A stretch of DNA of 64,000 bases from Symbiodinium microadriaticum (GCA_001939145.1 LSRX01001093.1:49951-113950); one strand, 5' to 3'. Shown: positions 1 through 12,617, numbered from the stretch's first letter. Numbers and translations are program-made. Notes: generated by a model not told the origin, from the letters alone.

Positions 1-690
1 AAGTAGAGATTTTGTCCAGCAACTGTGAGCCACACATCCTGAAACCGGACGGTTCCCCCATCCGCATTCGGGAATCCATGGTTTATCCGGGGGGGGGCTG
101 CCTCATGTATCCGGCAAAGCTACTGCGGAACTGACCGCTGACTTTCGCGGGTGTGAAACAACTAGTGCTGGACACAGCAAAGTAAGTCTAGATCTTTTCA
201 GCTTGCGTCATTTCCAAGCTGATCTACTCTCCACACATTGGGTTGTTTGGAAAAGCTGGCATTTGTAACTGGATGCTTTCCAGGCTCGGTGTCTCCGACA
301 GATTCTACGCATCCCACCCTCATTTTTGAGTCGTGTTACAAACGAACATGTTCTGCGACAGTTGAACTGTGCCAAATTATCTTGCGTTCTGCAAAAACGA
401 CAGCTGCAACTTCTGGGGCGTATTGCGCCGCTCCCGTCAAAGGATGTCATGCGCAAGTGTGTGTTTCGAGATGGTTCCTTTCAACTGACGCTGTCTGCTT
501 CTGCCCGACGACACGGTAGACCACGACACACTTGGGTCACAGAAGTGTACAGACTTGCCTTAGATGTCGCGGGTTCTGCACAAAATTTGACTAGCATAGC
601 AGCCTTCAGTAGTATGGCGTCGTTGCGTCTACACATATTGTCTTCGCACGCGCTAAGCGCCTGTAAGACGGTATATCTGCCCATGTGTTT
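1..690 (+). pseudogene. Decayed LINE retrotransposon, C-terminal end of reverse transcriptase
   Basis: Three plus frames together read like the end of a non-LTR (LINE) reverse transcriptase. A thumb-like piece containing CEPHILKPDGSPIRIRES and then YPGG lies at about 20-95. The frame then shifts at a run of eight or more G near 90-98 and goes on with SGKATAEL. The piece LDAFQARCLRQILRIP follows near 265-310. The longest stretch, about 326-690, carries KRQLQLLGRIAPLP and RRHGRPRHTWVTEVYRLAL, which matches the conserved 'RR..L.WLGHV.R.P......RGRP..TW' tail of LINE polymerases. In-frame stops and frame changes show that it is dead. The 5' part lies outside the window. The family assignment is firm; the clade is not determined. 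Confidence 0.75.
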
Positions 691-699
691 TTACACGAG

Positions 700-2240
700 G
701 CTTACTTACTGACTAACTGACTGACCGGCACAACGGTCGAGAAGTGGTCGGTGCCGAAACCCGCGCAACCCCACAATGGAGATTCGATCGGGAGGCGAAG
801 GACTTGCAATCGCTGCTGCCGGCGAAAGCAACTCGAAGAGTTTAACAAGCAGCAGACATGTTTCACAAGTTTCAAGTGTCCGCATCTTTTCACAGATGCA
901 GTGCGTTCTTTTGGTCAGCTGGTGCCAGACAAGTCCATGTGCGAGTGTCGCCCGCTGTTGCGCGTTTAGCTCAGACAGGCGTAGAAATACATTTGCAACA
1001 CGGCAAGGTTGTCAATGCCTTGACAAAAATCCCGTGTGGTATGGGATATGCGCAGCATGCAATTATTTCGGACAGCCCAACCACAGAACCTACACAGAAC
1101 ATCAGATCGTGTTTGGCACGCAAATCTTCGCGAGAAAACACGTTGTGTAGAATCGAAGTAGTATGTTGCAACCGCTATGTGGCTGGCGCACCATTCATGC
1201 CAATGGGTTGATGCCGCAGGTGCGATTGTGACATGTTGCCTGCAACGCAAGCGCCGAGGTAAAGGGTAATGACCACTCCTTGCCAACGAGGCTTGCCAGT
1301 GCAAATCCCACGGCGGGCCTCGCATGGACAACGCTGAGGCAGGGATCTTTGCTTTGAGGAGCGGGATGGGGAACAAAAGTGCTGGCGGAGTCCTTGTCCA
1401 TGCCAGGCTTGGACAGCTCATCTACCGGCACCTCGTTGTGTTCCAATCGAACCTGGCATGTGGAGACCTTGACACAGTTGGCACATCATTTCCTAGGCAT
1501 TGCATGAATAGGTAGCCCATTTCAGGCAACAGCCATGGCATTTCGCCATGCCGGGCAGTTTGGAGGCCGGTGATTGTGCAGGGCTAGTGTGTTTCATGTA
1601 ATCTAGACACACCTGTGCAGGCGGATGCCGATGTCAACCGATTCGATACCAGGTTCGTTCTTGCAGCTTGCTTTGTGTGGAATGCTCGGTTCGGAATGAG
1701 AAACGCGGAGGTTATACAACAACGGTGATTCTGTTTGGATCCAGTGTCCACGTGCTCGCCCAAGCTGGTCAACCTGCTTCGTAGCACGCCTCCTGTACGT
1801 ATTGCAGGTGATACCCACCGTCTAGCTGGTTGGCAAACGCATCTAAGATGCCGAGCTAACAGTGCCGACCCAAGCGACCACGGGATACTTGTAGCAACTT
1901 CTGCCTGGTTGGTCGGGTACTGTAGCTCCTCGCGGCAACGGATGCAACAAATGTTCGGCACAGACGGCTGGTTGGGATGGAGGTCGTGCCTGCATGTCAA
2001 AGCTTTCTGTCAAAATGGTCGTCGTGGCATCAGGACCAAGAAGTGTGCATACAGAGCCGCGGCCATCTCAGAACTCTGCAGCACTCCGGTTGAAGGCCAC
2101 CTGGTTGCCTGCTATGGCAGCATCTAACCTAATCTACCAGACCGATGAATATTTCTGTTCTAGCAGTTGAACCGTACGTGGCATGGTGCACGTTAGGGTC
2201 GTGTGATTGCTGGCCGGCTGGCTGGTGAATTTTCGAGTAT
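700..2240. other. Unresolved stretch, no gene assigned
   Basis: Short open frames exist on both strands, the longest being a 151-codon minus frame at 966-1421. None shows a recognisable domain, and no consistent exon chain could be built. A plus frame at about 751-969 has a Cys-containing piece (KQLEEFNKQQTCFTSFKCPH) that could be an exon or the 3' end of the preceding retroelement. I see no repeats or RNA genes. Confidence 0.4.
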
Positions 2241-2286
2241 GTATCAGTGTCTATTCATCTATGCTCCGGCACGTCTTGCATGGGTT

Positions 2287-2690
2287 TGGAAGGCACTGGA
2301 GCTCGAGCACGAAAAACTGCGGCGACAACTGGAGCTGCAGCAGTCTTGCGATTGCAGTTCGCCATTTCTGACATGACGACACGTGCTTTCATTTTCGTGT
2401 CTTTCGCGATTTCCGACCGAGTTTCAGAAGCTGAGGCTTCCGCAGCACCAAGACAGAAGCTGCCGGCCCAACACGTGCCAGGCGCTAGAGTGTGTACCAA
2501 CGCGCATCACTACGTTGGCAATGATGCCAGGAGGTATTCTAGGACGGGTCTATGTCAGAAACATTGGTCCCAGGATGGCCACAGCTGTGGCAGTCGCTGC
2601 TCTGGACCAACGAAGTCGCGCTCGCGAAGTGTCCCCGACTTAGCACCTGTTTCTGGGTTGTTGGGACGATAGCAAAGCAGAGAGGGAAAG
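2287..2690 (+). CDS. Candidate coiled-coil exon(s), protein unknown
   Basis: The frame at 2287-2376 reads WKALELEHEKLRRQLELQQ and then a Cys-containing end before TGA. Its heptad-like Leu/Glu/Arg pattern is unlikely by chance and is typical of a coiled-coil exon. A second open stretch at about 2383-2643 includes MMPGGILGRVYVRNIGPRMA and could be a further exon, but two other frames are also open there. Flanking splice sites could not be fixed, and there is no family match. A GA-rich run lies at about 2683-2702. Confidence 0.4.
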
Positions 2691-2702
2691 AGAGAGAGAG
2701 AA

Positions 2703-5337
2703 TTGTGTCTCATGTGATGGACTTTTGCCGAAACCAGTGCGCCTGCCAGACATGCAGGTGCGTGTTCGTGTGTGGGGTCAGGGGGTGGCGGGGGGTCCGC
2801 ATTCGCATTCTCTTTCAGTTCCTTCAAATCATGCCTGGGAAAGATAGAGTGTGTTGTTCTTGATTGGTGGACTCTTAGTTGGAGATCCTCCGCGAAGCCT
2901 TTCCTGTACGGCAAAAAAGGGGAAGCGGGTTCTAATTCTCGGTGTGATGTTGGTTGCTTCAGCTAAGCAGACGAGACCGGCAGAGAGAGCGGGCAATGAT
3001 TCCTGATTGCTGGATGATGATGATGTTCACAAAGATCGCGCCAAGGCATGCGGGGCGCAGTCCCAACATGCCGAACGCAGCCTCACTCACCGTGACGGGC
3101 AGCAGGCACACGTAATTCACTGGATAGGTCTTTCCACTTGCAAGCTTGTCATCTGAGTTCAATCGGAGCTTCAACATGTCAGGGCCGGCAACATTCAGGC
3201 CGCGAGATGCTCCATGAAAGAGGATGTGAGTTCAATGGTCCGCTCTCGTGTCTTGGCTGCGGGGAGATTGCAGCATTTGCGCTGAGCTCATCCTGAGCTT
3301 TAGAAGGTGGGTGAAATACAGCATAGCCTTTCACCAAGGGGATGGTTGTCGGACGTCGCAGGGAAAGTCAGAGCTGCAGGACTCCTGGAACAAGATATGC
3401 AAGGAACCCACTTCGGGAAGGATGGAAGCCCGAGTGCATCGTTCGAACCGCAGGAGATTTTTCCGTTGGAGCCGCAGGAGATTTTTTGTTGAATTTCGTG
3501 GGGAACAGTTGAGCAAAAATCGAACGAACTTGGGATGTGGATTGAAATCGAAGTGGCCAGTCAAATACAAGTACTGCAGCATCGAGACCAGCTCGACGGA
3601 AAGAGGAAGAGACTCTTGAGTGATGTATGGGATTCGGGGGACTGTAAATGTAATCGCGCATGAATTTGCTGGGTACAGGAGCACAGCGAAGTCCGTCCGG
3701 TCACTGATACCGTCCGTATATCGAATCCGACATTGTGCAAGCCATGGCATCCTTGTTTCCTCAATGTCTGTGTCCAGACTGTAAGACTCTCGGGATACGT
3801 CGTTTGACGTGTTTGAGTTGCAATTCCGTGTCCGGGTACTGATTTTCGGACCTCGGGCAGAACGGCTTTCCCCACACTTGTCAAACTTCAACTGACCTTG
3901 AGGCCCCAGGCAAGCTCCGTGCAGCGGTCAAAGGCAGCGATCGTTGCATGAGTTCACCCTGCGAAGATCTGCGATGCACAGCACCGCCAGGTCGATCCTG
4001 CAAAGTTCGTGACGAAGGGTCAAGCTAAGGAACGCAGGCTGACGAAGTGGACGAGAGTTTCTTTGCAGGTTTCTGCCGTTCCGTTGTGGTGCAGGACGCA
4101 GAACTCCGATATGGTTGGGAGCGGTCGCTCCGTGCAGAACGGTTTTTCCACGCACGCTGTGGACAAATATGTCCAACATGCGCCGCGTGCCGACAAGAGC
4201 CATCTGCAGAAGTTGGGAAGTGGTGGCTGGACCCAAGATGGATTCGACCAGAAATATGGGACGTTTCAGGACGGGCTGTGCCGGCTGGTCTCGGCATTTT
4301 TGTCCGAGAGTGCCAATGTTGAGTTGTCTACAGGACACCCAACACGTGCGCCAACAAGAGATGCCAATCACTCGAACTGACGGGCTAATGCCAGATTTAC
4401 GACAGTGACTTGCCAAGCAACTTCGTGATGAGCGCACTTCTTTGCTTGCTGTGCAGTATTTGCCGAGGATGCCCCGTGCTGTTTGCCCAACACCTTACGC
4501 CCTAGGTGCTCCCCCTAGCGGCCTTGAACTCCTAACTCACGAAGCAGGGCTGTCTTTTTTTTTGCGCAGGCTCTGTTTGTGGTCGTGGAGAGCGTGAGCT
4601 GCCGGGCTGGAGGAGCATCAAGGACGCCCGGTCAAGAGAGTAAGTTCCGACGCCAGCATTCTGCATGCGTTGTTGGTGCTGTCCGATTTCTCAGGACAGC
4701 AAGGAAATTCTCGGAAATTGCGCAGAGATCCTCAATTCAACGTGCAAGTACATCTTCGACGTGCTGTCAGGCCTCAACTAGGTGCTTGTTGCTTTCGACA
4801 AACGTTTGTCACGTCGTTGAGCCAGCCAGGTACGGAAGGTTGGAGTGGCTCCCTGAAGATTCTCTCGGCTGCTGATGGCTGTGCTGACGACATGCTGCAA
4901 GAAGCGCAGGCAAGAAGATCAGCACAGAGGAAGGAGCCTTTTTTTCGCTCTTGTCCGTAAGGCCAGATATGTGCCTACAAGTGTCAGTGCCTTAAGCATA
5001 GCCACCTAACCTCTAGAGGACCCCTGCTTTGCCTGCCTGGCCTGGACTGTGGGTCCCGCCCAGGTGATGCTTGCGCATGCCTTTGCCTCCTCGGCTGGAG
5101 CCTGGTCCGACTACAGGACGAAGGCATGCGTGACTGGTCGTGTCCCTCCTGCGATGTCCCGCGTGATTCCCGTGCTGTCGTCCGCAGATCCGGGTGTATG
5201 GGGGAGATGTGCGGAATCCTGTGACACCTTTTTGGCAGCTGCCTCCTCAGAAGCCGCGGAGTCGCCTTGGCACACCAGATGACATCTTGCACGATGGGCA
5301 CCGGCATCAGCAGGGTTTGAGAGACAGGGGTTAAAAG
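2703..5337. other. Unresolved stretch with short direct repeat
   Basis: Several overlapping open frames occur on both strands, for example 186 codons minus at 3331-3891 and 169 codons minus at 3928-4437. None has a recognised motif or a convincing exon structure. A short direct repeat, ccgcaggagattttt, occurs twice in tandem at about 3448-3490. Near 5100-5210 two plus frames are open at once, one with a CPSC motif, so neither can be chosen. Confidence 0.35.
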
Positions 5338-5742
5338 TTGACCCTAGTTGGTGACATAGTATCTGTTGTGGAGCGGAATATTGCTTCATTCCGAATCATG
5401 TTGGGCTGGTCATTGCTCGAGCTTTCCAAAGCATCCCTCAGGCCGCAGGCATTGCCGTGGCAGCTACCTGTGTACCTAGATCATCGCTTCATATTCCTCG
5501 ACAACACACAGGACTGTCCAGCTTGTGTTGATGAGACAGGCAGGCGCTGTTTGAGTACCTTCTTACAGATGGTGACTTGCTGGCAGGACTTTGGCTCACA
5601 ACTCTACAGCCATGGCCAATGTGAGGCGATGGCTGCAGAGGGAGTGCTCGTGCATGGGCCACTTTCATTTCGAACGTGCCCGGGAGGTTGGCCAGCTCTT
5701 CGACGTCGTGCTGCTGCGGCAGGGCTTATGCTTCTGCGATGA
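5338..5742 (+). CDS. Candidate exon of unknown protein
   Basis: A 134-codon plus frame starts at TTG (the first base of the listed frame) and is free of stops. Its middle part reads YLDHRFIFLDNTQDCPACVD and looks like protein, with a CPAC pair. It could instead be a chance frame: a second plus frame (5591-5839) overlaps its 3' end and also looks plausible (FHFERAREVGQLFDVVLLRQ). No domain is recognised. The strand agrees with all better-supported genes on this side of the window. Confidence 0.3.
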   Translation: MTLVGDIVSVVERNIASFRIMLGWSLLELSKASLRPQALPWQLPVYLDHRFIFLDNTQDCPACVDETGRRCLSTFLQMVTCWQDFGSQLYSHGQCEAMAAEGVLVHGPLSFRTCPGGWPALRRRAAAAGLMLLR

Positions 5743-5839
5743 TCCATCGAAGACATCGACAGCCTGGCCGCAGCTTGGTGTACGAAGATTCCGCAGCCTT
5801 TTGCCGGCTTGTGTCACACATGGCTTAGGCTGGAAGTGA

Positions 5840-7509
5840 GCCTTTCCTGCAGCTCCTGTGAGAACTGCCGGGCCGCTTTGAGCTCGGAGCAGCTGCAGGC
5901 CCAGGCCAGGCTTTTTCGCGGACGAATTTCCAAACGTTCTTCGAGGGAGCCCTTAAGCCTTCAGAGATCGCGTCGCAGCCAAAGCATCGACAGTCATCTT
6001 TGTCTCGAGGCCAAGCCTTTGCCCCTAAATTTGGCGGACGCGGTGCCGTGAGCTGCATCCTTCGCGCAAGCCCGCCTGGCTAATCCATCTACACCATCGT
6101 TTCGATCAGTTCAAGCTGAAGCATTGCCCATGTTCTCTTTGGCCATCCTCCGGGCACAATTTGATATGTCGCATCTTGTAGCAGGACACCAGGATCCCAA
6201 CATTCTGACAGGAGTCAGCACGCACACAAACATACAGCTGCTACATGGATAGTTACATGACCAAGCCTGGCAGCGACTCACAAAGCTCCCCTTTGTTGCC
6301 CACCCGCCACAGCGGCCGCTATCGTCGTCGTCGCTTTTGTTTTCGTAGTCGTCGTCATCACGATGGTAGGCCCGTCCACGCGCTCTGTGTTGTCTTCTCC
6401 CTTTGCGCTTTATGGGCTCGCACTTGTTCAAATTTTCCTTCAATCCCGAGCTTGCGTGATTTTTCTGCAAGATATGCCAGGAACCTGCCGTCGTTCGCGT
6501 CACTGCCATTTGCGGTGCCGGGCCGAATTTTAAGAACTGCAGTAATACTCGGAAGCTTGCGACGCTTGACGAGATTGCCTGTGCAGCCAAGGTGTGTATC
6601 GTCTGGAGCAGCATCCCCAGCAAATCGTCGCAGCTTTTTCCTGACAGTATGCCGCAAGCGAGGCCTTTCCTTTGCGAGAATCGGCCCGCCTATCGCTTGG
6701 GACGTTGTGTGCTGCGGTGGTCGTGCTCTCAGTTATGCAACTGCTGGGCAACACGTGCTCTATCGTGCTCTCCACTGTCACTTTTTGCTTATAGGTGTCC
6801 CGATCGACTAGAGTGGGCCGTTTTGGATGACGCAGATGGTGGAGCTTGGGCTTTTGCCCGCGGGGCCACTCCGACGGCTTTTGCATACGCATGCATACGC
6901 TAGAGCTTGTCGAGAGTTGGCATAGCAATGCAATGCATCATAGCAGGACCTGGGACACCCAACCCTTTCACGGGGGCCCTGGACAGTCTGGGATGGCCAG
7001 AGCCGCTTGCCGAGTCCGAGTCTGCTCCTGCTCAGCTAAGTGGCTAAGCATTCTGCCCCCTGCCCTTCAGACCACGTGGCGGACGCAAGCTTCGCATGCA
7101 ATCTGGTGCAGCCTGCTGCATCACCTCCGTGAGCTGCCAAGTGGAAGCACATGGCATTCCTTGCCGATTTCCTGAGCCTGCTGCACCCTTGCAGGTGGCA
7201 TCTCTTACCCACGCAGCTGCCAGCTCAGTGTAGTGCCAGCAAGAAATCACCGTCTCAGCAGCACTGGCAGTCACTAGCAACCGTCGAACTGCTTTCGAAG
7301 TTGATGTAGTCGTTTGGGGCTCAGTGGCACTAGCCGTCGTGCCAGGCAGGTTTAGCTTTACGCAAGCTTACAATGTGCCGCAGACGCCTCTGCGACAATG
7401 GCCGTTACAAATTTGATGGTGTGGCTTCTCATGCTGGTGCCAGTAATCAAGCAGCTCAATCGAAAAGTCGTCTCTTGTCCGATAGATTTGTGGCTGATTC
7501 TTGGCCTAA
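5840..7509. other. Unresolved stretch with trinucleotide repeats
   Basis: Frames on both strands are open (up to 188 codons plus at 6245-6811 and 170 codons minus at 6111-6623), but they antisense each other and none shows a family signature. A degenerate GTC/GAC trinucleotide run lies at about 6320-6362 and explains part of the long open frames. No gene is assigned. Confidence 0.35.
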
Positions 7510-7514
7510 TTAAG

Positions 7515-10200
7515 GTGCAACCTGCCACAATTCCACAACTGGGACTGCGTGGAAGAAAAAGTGCCACTGGACTGGGATGAAGTGCATGCAGCGGTTCTGG
7601 AAGGTTTCCAAGGACGCTGCTTGCGATGCGATGTGTGTCGTGAGGGCACCTTCTGAACTGACAATATGAACATGCAGGACCCGGTGACCCTGACTTTTTC
7701 GTACCTGGTGAGATCTTGTACGCCTTCCGGGCAAGCAGTGAAGCTGCCATGCAAGCATGCCCTCTCGGTGCACTATACCTTTCCATTGTTTACTCATATG
7801 CTTTGCTGGTCAAGCACGCCGATAGTGAGGTGCAGACACGACATAGTGAAACGGTGTCGAGCATGTTACGGGCTTTTCCGATTCTAGTGATCGCCGGCTC
7901 GCGCTGGCCTGTCTACGAAGCTTTGCATCACTTCAGTGGCTTTCACGAGCCAATTTCCCAACGATCTTCTGCGGTTGTAGTCTGCCAGGGTGCCAAGTCG
8001 GCATCAGGCATTGACTGGGGGCAACTGCTGAAACATGCCAACCTCTTTTGCAATCAGGGAATGCTCGGACTGGAGCCCGGGCAGGGATCGCTGGAACACA
8101 CGCTTTCTTTGAAGACCGTGATGGATGCTTTCGGTGCGGAACCTCAAAGGGTCGCCGATGCAGCCCAAAATGAATGTCCTCTGGGCTTACTGTTTCTCTG
8201 CGTTGTGCAAATGGCCGCCGCAGCAATGAGGTTGACTGGCAGAGTTCAGAGTTGGGCAGAGTCTGTCGAGAAGCTTATGAAAGATTTACCTTTCTACTTG
8301 GTCTCTGCATCCCAGTGGCCAATTTATCCAGTCTTGGGCATGCTGTCCGCCATGTTCCAGCGTCCTGAATACAGTCGTGCACTGGGTCGGCAATTTCATG
8401 GAGAGGTGCACAGATGGGGAGGCACACATCCTGTGGCCAAGCGATTCCGTGCGTTTGGTGATTTACGCTTGCTGCCCGAGGAACTGATGCCGTTTGGATT
8501 TGATGAGACGGCAGAGACCCAGGTGGAGATCCTCGCAGCAGCCAGCCCTTACGAATGGCTAATCGGCATGGCGGATGCAAGCCAGGTGTTAAAGATGCGA
8601 CCGATCTTCAGAACAGTTCTCGACATTATCATGCAGCTTGTCAGAGCTTCGCAACGGCATCAGCTCAGAGAGTGTGGTTATTCCGGCATTTCACACGACA
8701 GGTGCAGAGTGAGAGGTTGTTCTTGGAATGCAGATGCTCTCCCTGCGTGCCAGCTGCCGCAGCCGAAGAGAAAGGTTGTCCTCACTACTTTCATGTGGGG
8801 GCAGCGTTGGTCCCGCTTGATTCCTGCCTTTGTGGCATGGATGCACAAACTGCACATACCAACTTTGGTGGTGGCGATGGGGCAGGCATGTCGGGAAGCA
8901 TGTGAAGTGGCCGTTGAAGCCAATGGTGGCTGGGCGAACAGCTTGGTTGGCTGTTGGGATCCCTTCGCGCAGCTCGCCAAGAAGACATGGGGGCCACGTT
9001 TGGCTGTTGTTGTCTGGTAAGCGATGGAAGGTGGCACAGTGATAGTGGCATTCAGACCCATGTAGACACAAGATAGACGCCTGCCTCACAAGGACCAGCA
9101 AAGCTCCGGATTCGAGCCAGGAGCTCGGCTCAATACTTCAAAGGCACAGTGTGGTGCACTTGCTGCTACAGCTTGGCATTGATGCGAAGCTTGGCAGCTC
9201 AGCAGCTTTTCACAGGTTTCCCTTCCTATGCCCTGTGGTCTCCAAAGCGTCAGGTCAAATTTCTTCCGCCGAAGCCCACTTGAAACATGAGCTGTTGTGG
9301 TGACGTTGCTTCCTGCCGGCAGGGTCGCCTTCGACTTCGACACATTTCTCTTTGAAGATCCGCGGCACCATTTGGAAACGCTTGCAGAAGCGAAGCAATT
9401 GGACATATTGGTAGCCCGGCATTTGGATGCGGACTGCTTGAACATGGGCCCTTTCCTGAGTAAGCGCGGCCCTTCGCTTGCAAGTTCCCTCTGCTGGTGC
9501 CACTTACTCCCGAGGCTTTCTTTACATCCGTTCCTCCGCCCGAACGGCGGAGTGGTACACGAGGTGGGCTGCGGTCTTGTGGCAGTGTGACAGGCCGTTT
9601 TTTGAAACGATCATAACAATTGGGCCTTTGCAAGCTCCAGTAAGGTGTGTTTTTTGCCAGGTATTTCTCCTGGTTACATCTGCACCCCTATGAAAGGGAG
9701 CAGCGTGGTTTGAATGCGCTCCTAAAGTTTACTGCTCAATCGGCAGGGCCCCGAGTTTCTTTTGAGTGTGGGACAGCATGGAAGTATTTGGGAAGTGATG
9801 GTTTCGGCAAACAGGGGAGACTTGAGGTGTCCTTCCCTCCGAAGATGCCTCGAGTGGCATCCGCTGCGCTGGACGATTCGAACGAGTTTGTGAGCAGTCG
9901 TGGCGGCTGGCTCGGCGACTGGAGACGACTGAAGTTCTTTCATTGGGTGAACCCTGCTGTGACCCCTTCGAGCGCTGATTGCATTCAGTGGCCGACGTTT
10001 TCTTCGGCAGCACGACCCCTGACACCTTGCCGCCCAGGAACTGGCTGGAGCTGAAGCTAAGCGACATTGCTGCGCTGTACGAACTCGCACTTCATCATGA
10101 GACAGACCTGGCTTCTTACGGCATGTCTTTGGGCCGATTGCTGGCCGTGGAAGCAGCTGATGGACCTCAGACAAGACTGATGCCTCAGCCTCAGTGGTAG
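7515..10200 (+). CDS. Nucleotide-diphospho-sugar transferase-like protein (PF03407/GT77-like) with novel N-terminal repeat
   Basis: This is a multi-exon gene. A first recognisable exon (7515-about 7645) reads FHNWDCVEEKVPLDWDEV. The main exon (from 7678 or 7713 to about 8990) has two 62-residue copies of a new repeat (CPLG...WPVY and CPLG...WPIY), then KVVLTTFMWGQRW and IPTLVVAMGQACREA, which fit the start of a glycosyltransferase fold. The next exon starts at 9323 after GGCAG and carries VAFDFDTFLFEDP, matching the DxD metal/UDP-sugar motif. GFLYIRSSARTAEW follows (about 9500-9575), then WLHLHPYEREQRGLNALL (9661 on), HWVNPAV, and a last exon ending in TAG at 10198-10200. One intron (about 9576-9660) seems to begin with GC. 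The family is known to transfer sugars in the secretory pathway; activity and substrate here are inference. The first exon and the junctions at 7645-7713 and 9455-9490 are uncertain. Confidence 0.7.
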
Positions 10201-10594
10201 GAGAACTTTATGCGCGGTGAACCAGACAGCAGAGCCTGTCATCACCTGTCCATTTCCAAGCTGATCCACAGGCGCTCAGTGCTGGAGGAGTTCATCATTG
10301 CGGAAGCACCGCCGAGAACAACCTGCTGGTGAGCAGTGGATGCACTGGGTACGGAACATCCCTGGAACATGCCGCTCATGCAGGCCAAGGATCTGTACTT
10401 GGCACTGCAGTCCGGCGATGAAGCCTGGCATCCTCCTTGCAGAACGAGCCTTCAGGTCATAGTGGCAGCTGAAAGGCTCTGAGAGGTCACGGAGCAGTGC
10501 GCAAAGGCGACCTTCCAGTCCACCCTTTTGAGAAGGCGCATGCTGCCGGCCTGCGCCATGGTCCACGATCGCCACCTGTCATTCTGTCTGTTGG

Positions 10595-11100
10595 ATGCCT
10601 TGCAGCACGCACCAAAGCTGGGCTCGCCGTCAAAAAAAAGCGCACGAAATTCCGGCGCAAAGAAGCCCCCCGTGCGGCATCGGAAAAGAGTTGGACGTGC
10701 CGCCGAGGCGAATGGTCTGCGCGGGCGTGACCGGAGATGTCGAAAGCATCATCCGGTTCCTGCACCGGATTGTCTGGCCCCCGAAGGCTCTCTGGAATTC
10801 TTCTGCGTTGTTTTCGAACGAGGCAGCAATCCTGGATACGTCTAGACCAGATTCCTTTGGATTGCTTCACGGTGCCTGGACAAATGGCACGCAGGTGAGG
10901 GTCTTGGCTTATCGGAAGCCCTGACCACCTCTCGACCCGCTGCTTCGCAGTCCAGGTGGAGGTGGAGCAGTTGCACCGACAGCTCATGGAGGCTGCGCAG
11001 GTTTACAATGTGGGGGACTGAGCGCCGCCACTTGCAATCTCTATGCCTGGAGCTGGACACGGCTCGAGGACCGGCGCAGGGCAGCAGGAGGCTTGCCACT
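10595..11100 (+). CDS. Exons of unknown protein followed by coiled coil
   Basis: The plus frame from about 10620 to 10905 reads GKELDVPPRRMVCAGVTGDV, then IIRFLHRIVWPPKALW and DSFGLLHGAWTNG. It has a protein-like composition without stops. It is followed by an exon starting at 10951 after GCAG that reads VQVEVEQLHRQLMEAAQ, a clear coiled coil, and then by ERRHLQSLCLELDTAR near 11018-11070. The chain suggests one gene with a globular part followed by a coiled coil. No family is recognised, and neither start nor end is known. Opposite-strand frames here (166 codons) are judged shadows. Confidence 0.45.
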
Positions 11101-12560
11101 TCATGCAGTCGTGACCTTAAGCGGATTTTCTCTACTCCCTCATGTAACGAGCTCCGCTCTACTGACCTTCTGAAGGCTTGTGTTCTTTGGCGCACGGCAG
11201 CGACACAGTATTGGTTGCAGTGCGCACGAGCCCAAGACCTGTCGGCAAGCCAGTCGCTGAGCTCGTGTCTGCTGAATAGTTAGATGAGCTAGAACAGCTT
11301 GATGAGATGCAGGATGGCATTGTTCTGTTCCAGCCTGGCAGTGCGGCGGATCCATACAGGGCTTATGGTTGGCGGCTCAGTTGCTTGGTGGATGTTCTCC
11401 GGAATCTATTTGGCCACTGAGGTGCAGCTCCCATCCTCTGACAGGGCTCCAAAATTTTCCTGACCTGACTGCAGGATTGAGCAACACCCATCGACCAGCG
11501 GCCGTAACAGAGCAGATTAAAATGTCGGTATCGTCAAGCATCGTTATTGACTTCTCCAGTGGCCTTTTTCACAGCTTCGGAGCCTCTTATCGAGCTTGCA
11601 AGGCAGGCATAGTCCGCAAATTGCGGCTACAGTGAGGAGAGGTTTTCAATTGCCAGTTGACCGTGCAAACCCTTGCGAGAGTTTGCGCATGCTTGCCTTT
11701 GGTCGTGGTTGGCTTGTGCGGCACTGGCTTCTGCTCGGATTCTGAGCTGTTCAATCTGTCTCTCTTGAATCGAATTCAGCCGGCAGACGCGCCGCAGAAG
11801 TGGCAGCGAAAGAGGTGCAGAAGCTTGACAGGCCAACACCCGCGCTGATGTTGCCCACTGCATTGTTTCCTCAAGTTCAAGCAGCTGTTCAAGAAGGTCC
11901 ATTGATTGGCGCATATCGTGTCGCTTGTGGTGATCATGATGTTGTTTTCGTCGTGTGGTGATCACACGGACAGCTGCAATCGCTGCGCGCTGCCGTGTGG
12001 CTCGTTCGTGGCCGTCGTGGCCTAGTAGAGAGAGTGGCCAACGCTGCGCCGTGCAGCAGCTTCAAGTGAGTGCATACGATTAAGGTTTCCATATCAGCAC
12101 ATGGTCAGCGTAGTTCCGATGCTTTTCAGGCATCACCGTGCGATCCAGCGCATTCGGTTCATGTTAAGCTTGACAAAGCAACTAGCCGCAACTAGCCATT
12201 CCGCTGCATGTGAGCGGCTGCCTTCGAGGACACTTGACCAGGCAGGATGCTCCTCAGAGTCTGGACATGGCGGGCTCTGCTCAACTCAGGTGCAGTAGCG
12301 CGATGCAGGCGGGACCCGAGTTGGAGTGAGAACGGCGGATTGTTGGAACTCCGAGGACAATCCGGAGCTGCCCTCGCTTGCCCTGAATCTCAACTTCAGC
12401 CTTGAGTCACCCCAGCAGCGTTGGCGAGATATCTTGGCACAGTCCAACAAGGTGCCCCAACCTACTGTAGCAGCCGAAATCCGTTGACTCGTCTTGTCCG
12501 TCAGGAAATGCTGCAAGAGCTGCTGGCATCGGCAAATGGAACGGATTCCAGGCCCAGAGC
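11101..12560. other. Unresolved stretch, both strands look coding
   Basis: At 11627-11965 a minus frame has a coiled-coil-like composition (MDLLEQLLELEETMQ, then IQERQIEQLRIRAEAS). The plus strand over the same bases also has an open frame (RRAAEVAAKEVQKLDRPTPA). Because all well-supported genes nearby are on the plus strand I lean to plus, but the sequence does not decide. A plus piece LDEMQDGIVLFQPGSAADPY lies near 11300-11365. Confidence 0.3.
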
Positions 12561-12617
12561 TGCAGCATGCTGCGCAATTGCAGAAACACTTTGTGTGTTC
12601 GTGATGTGACCTGCAGG

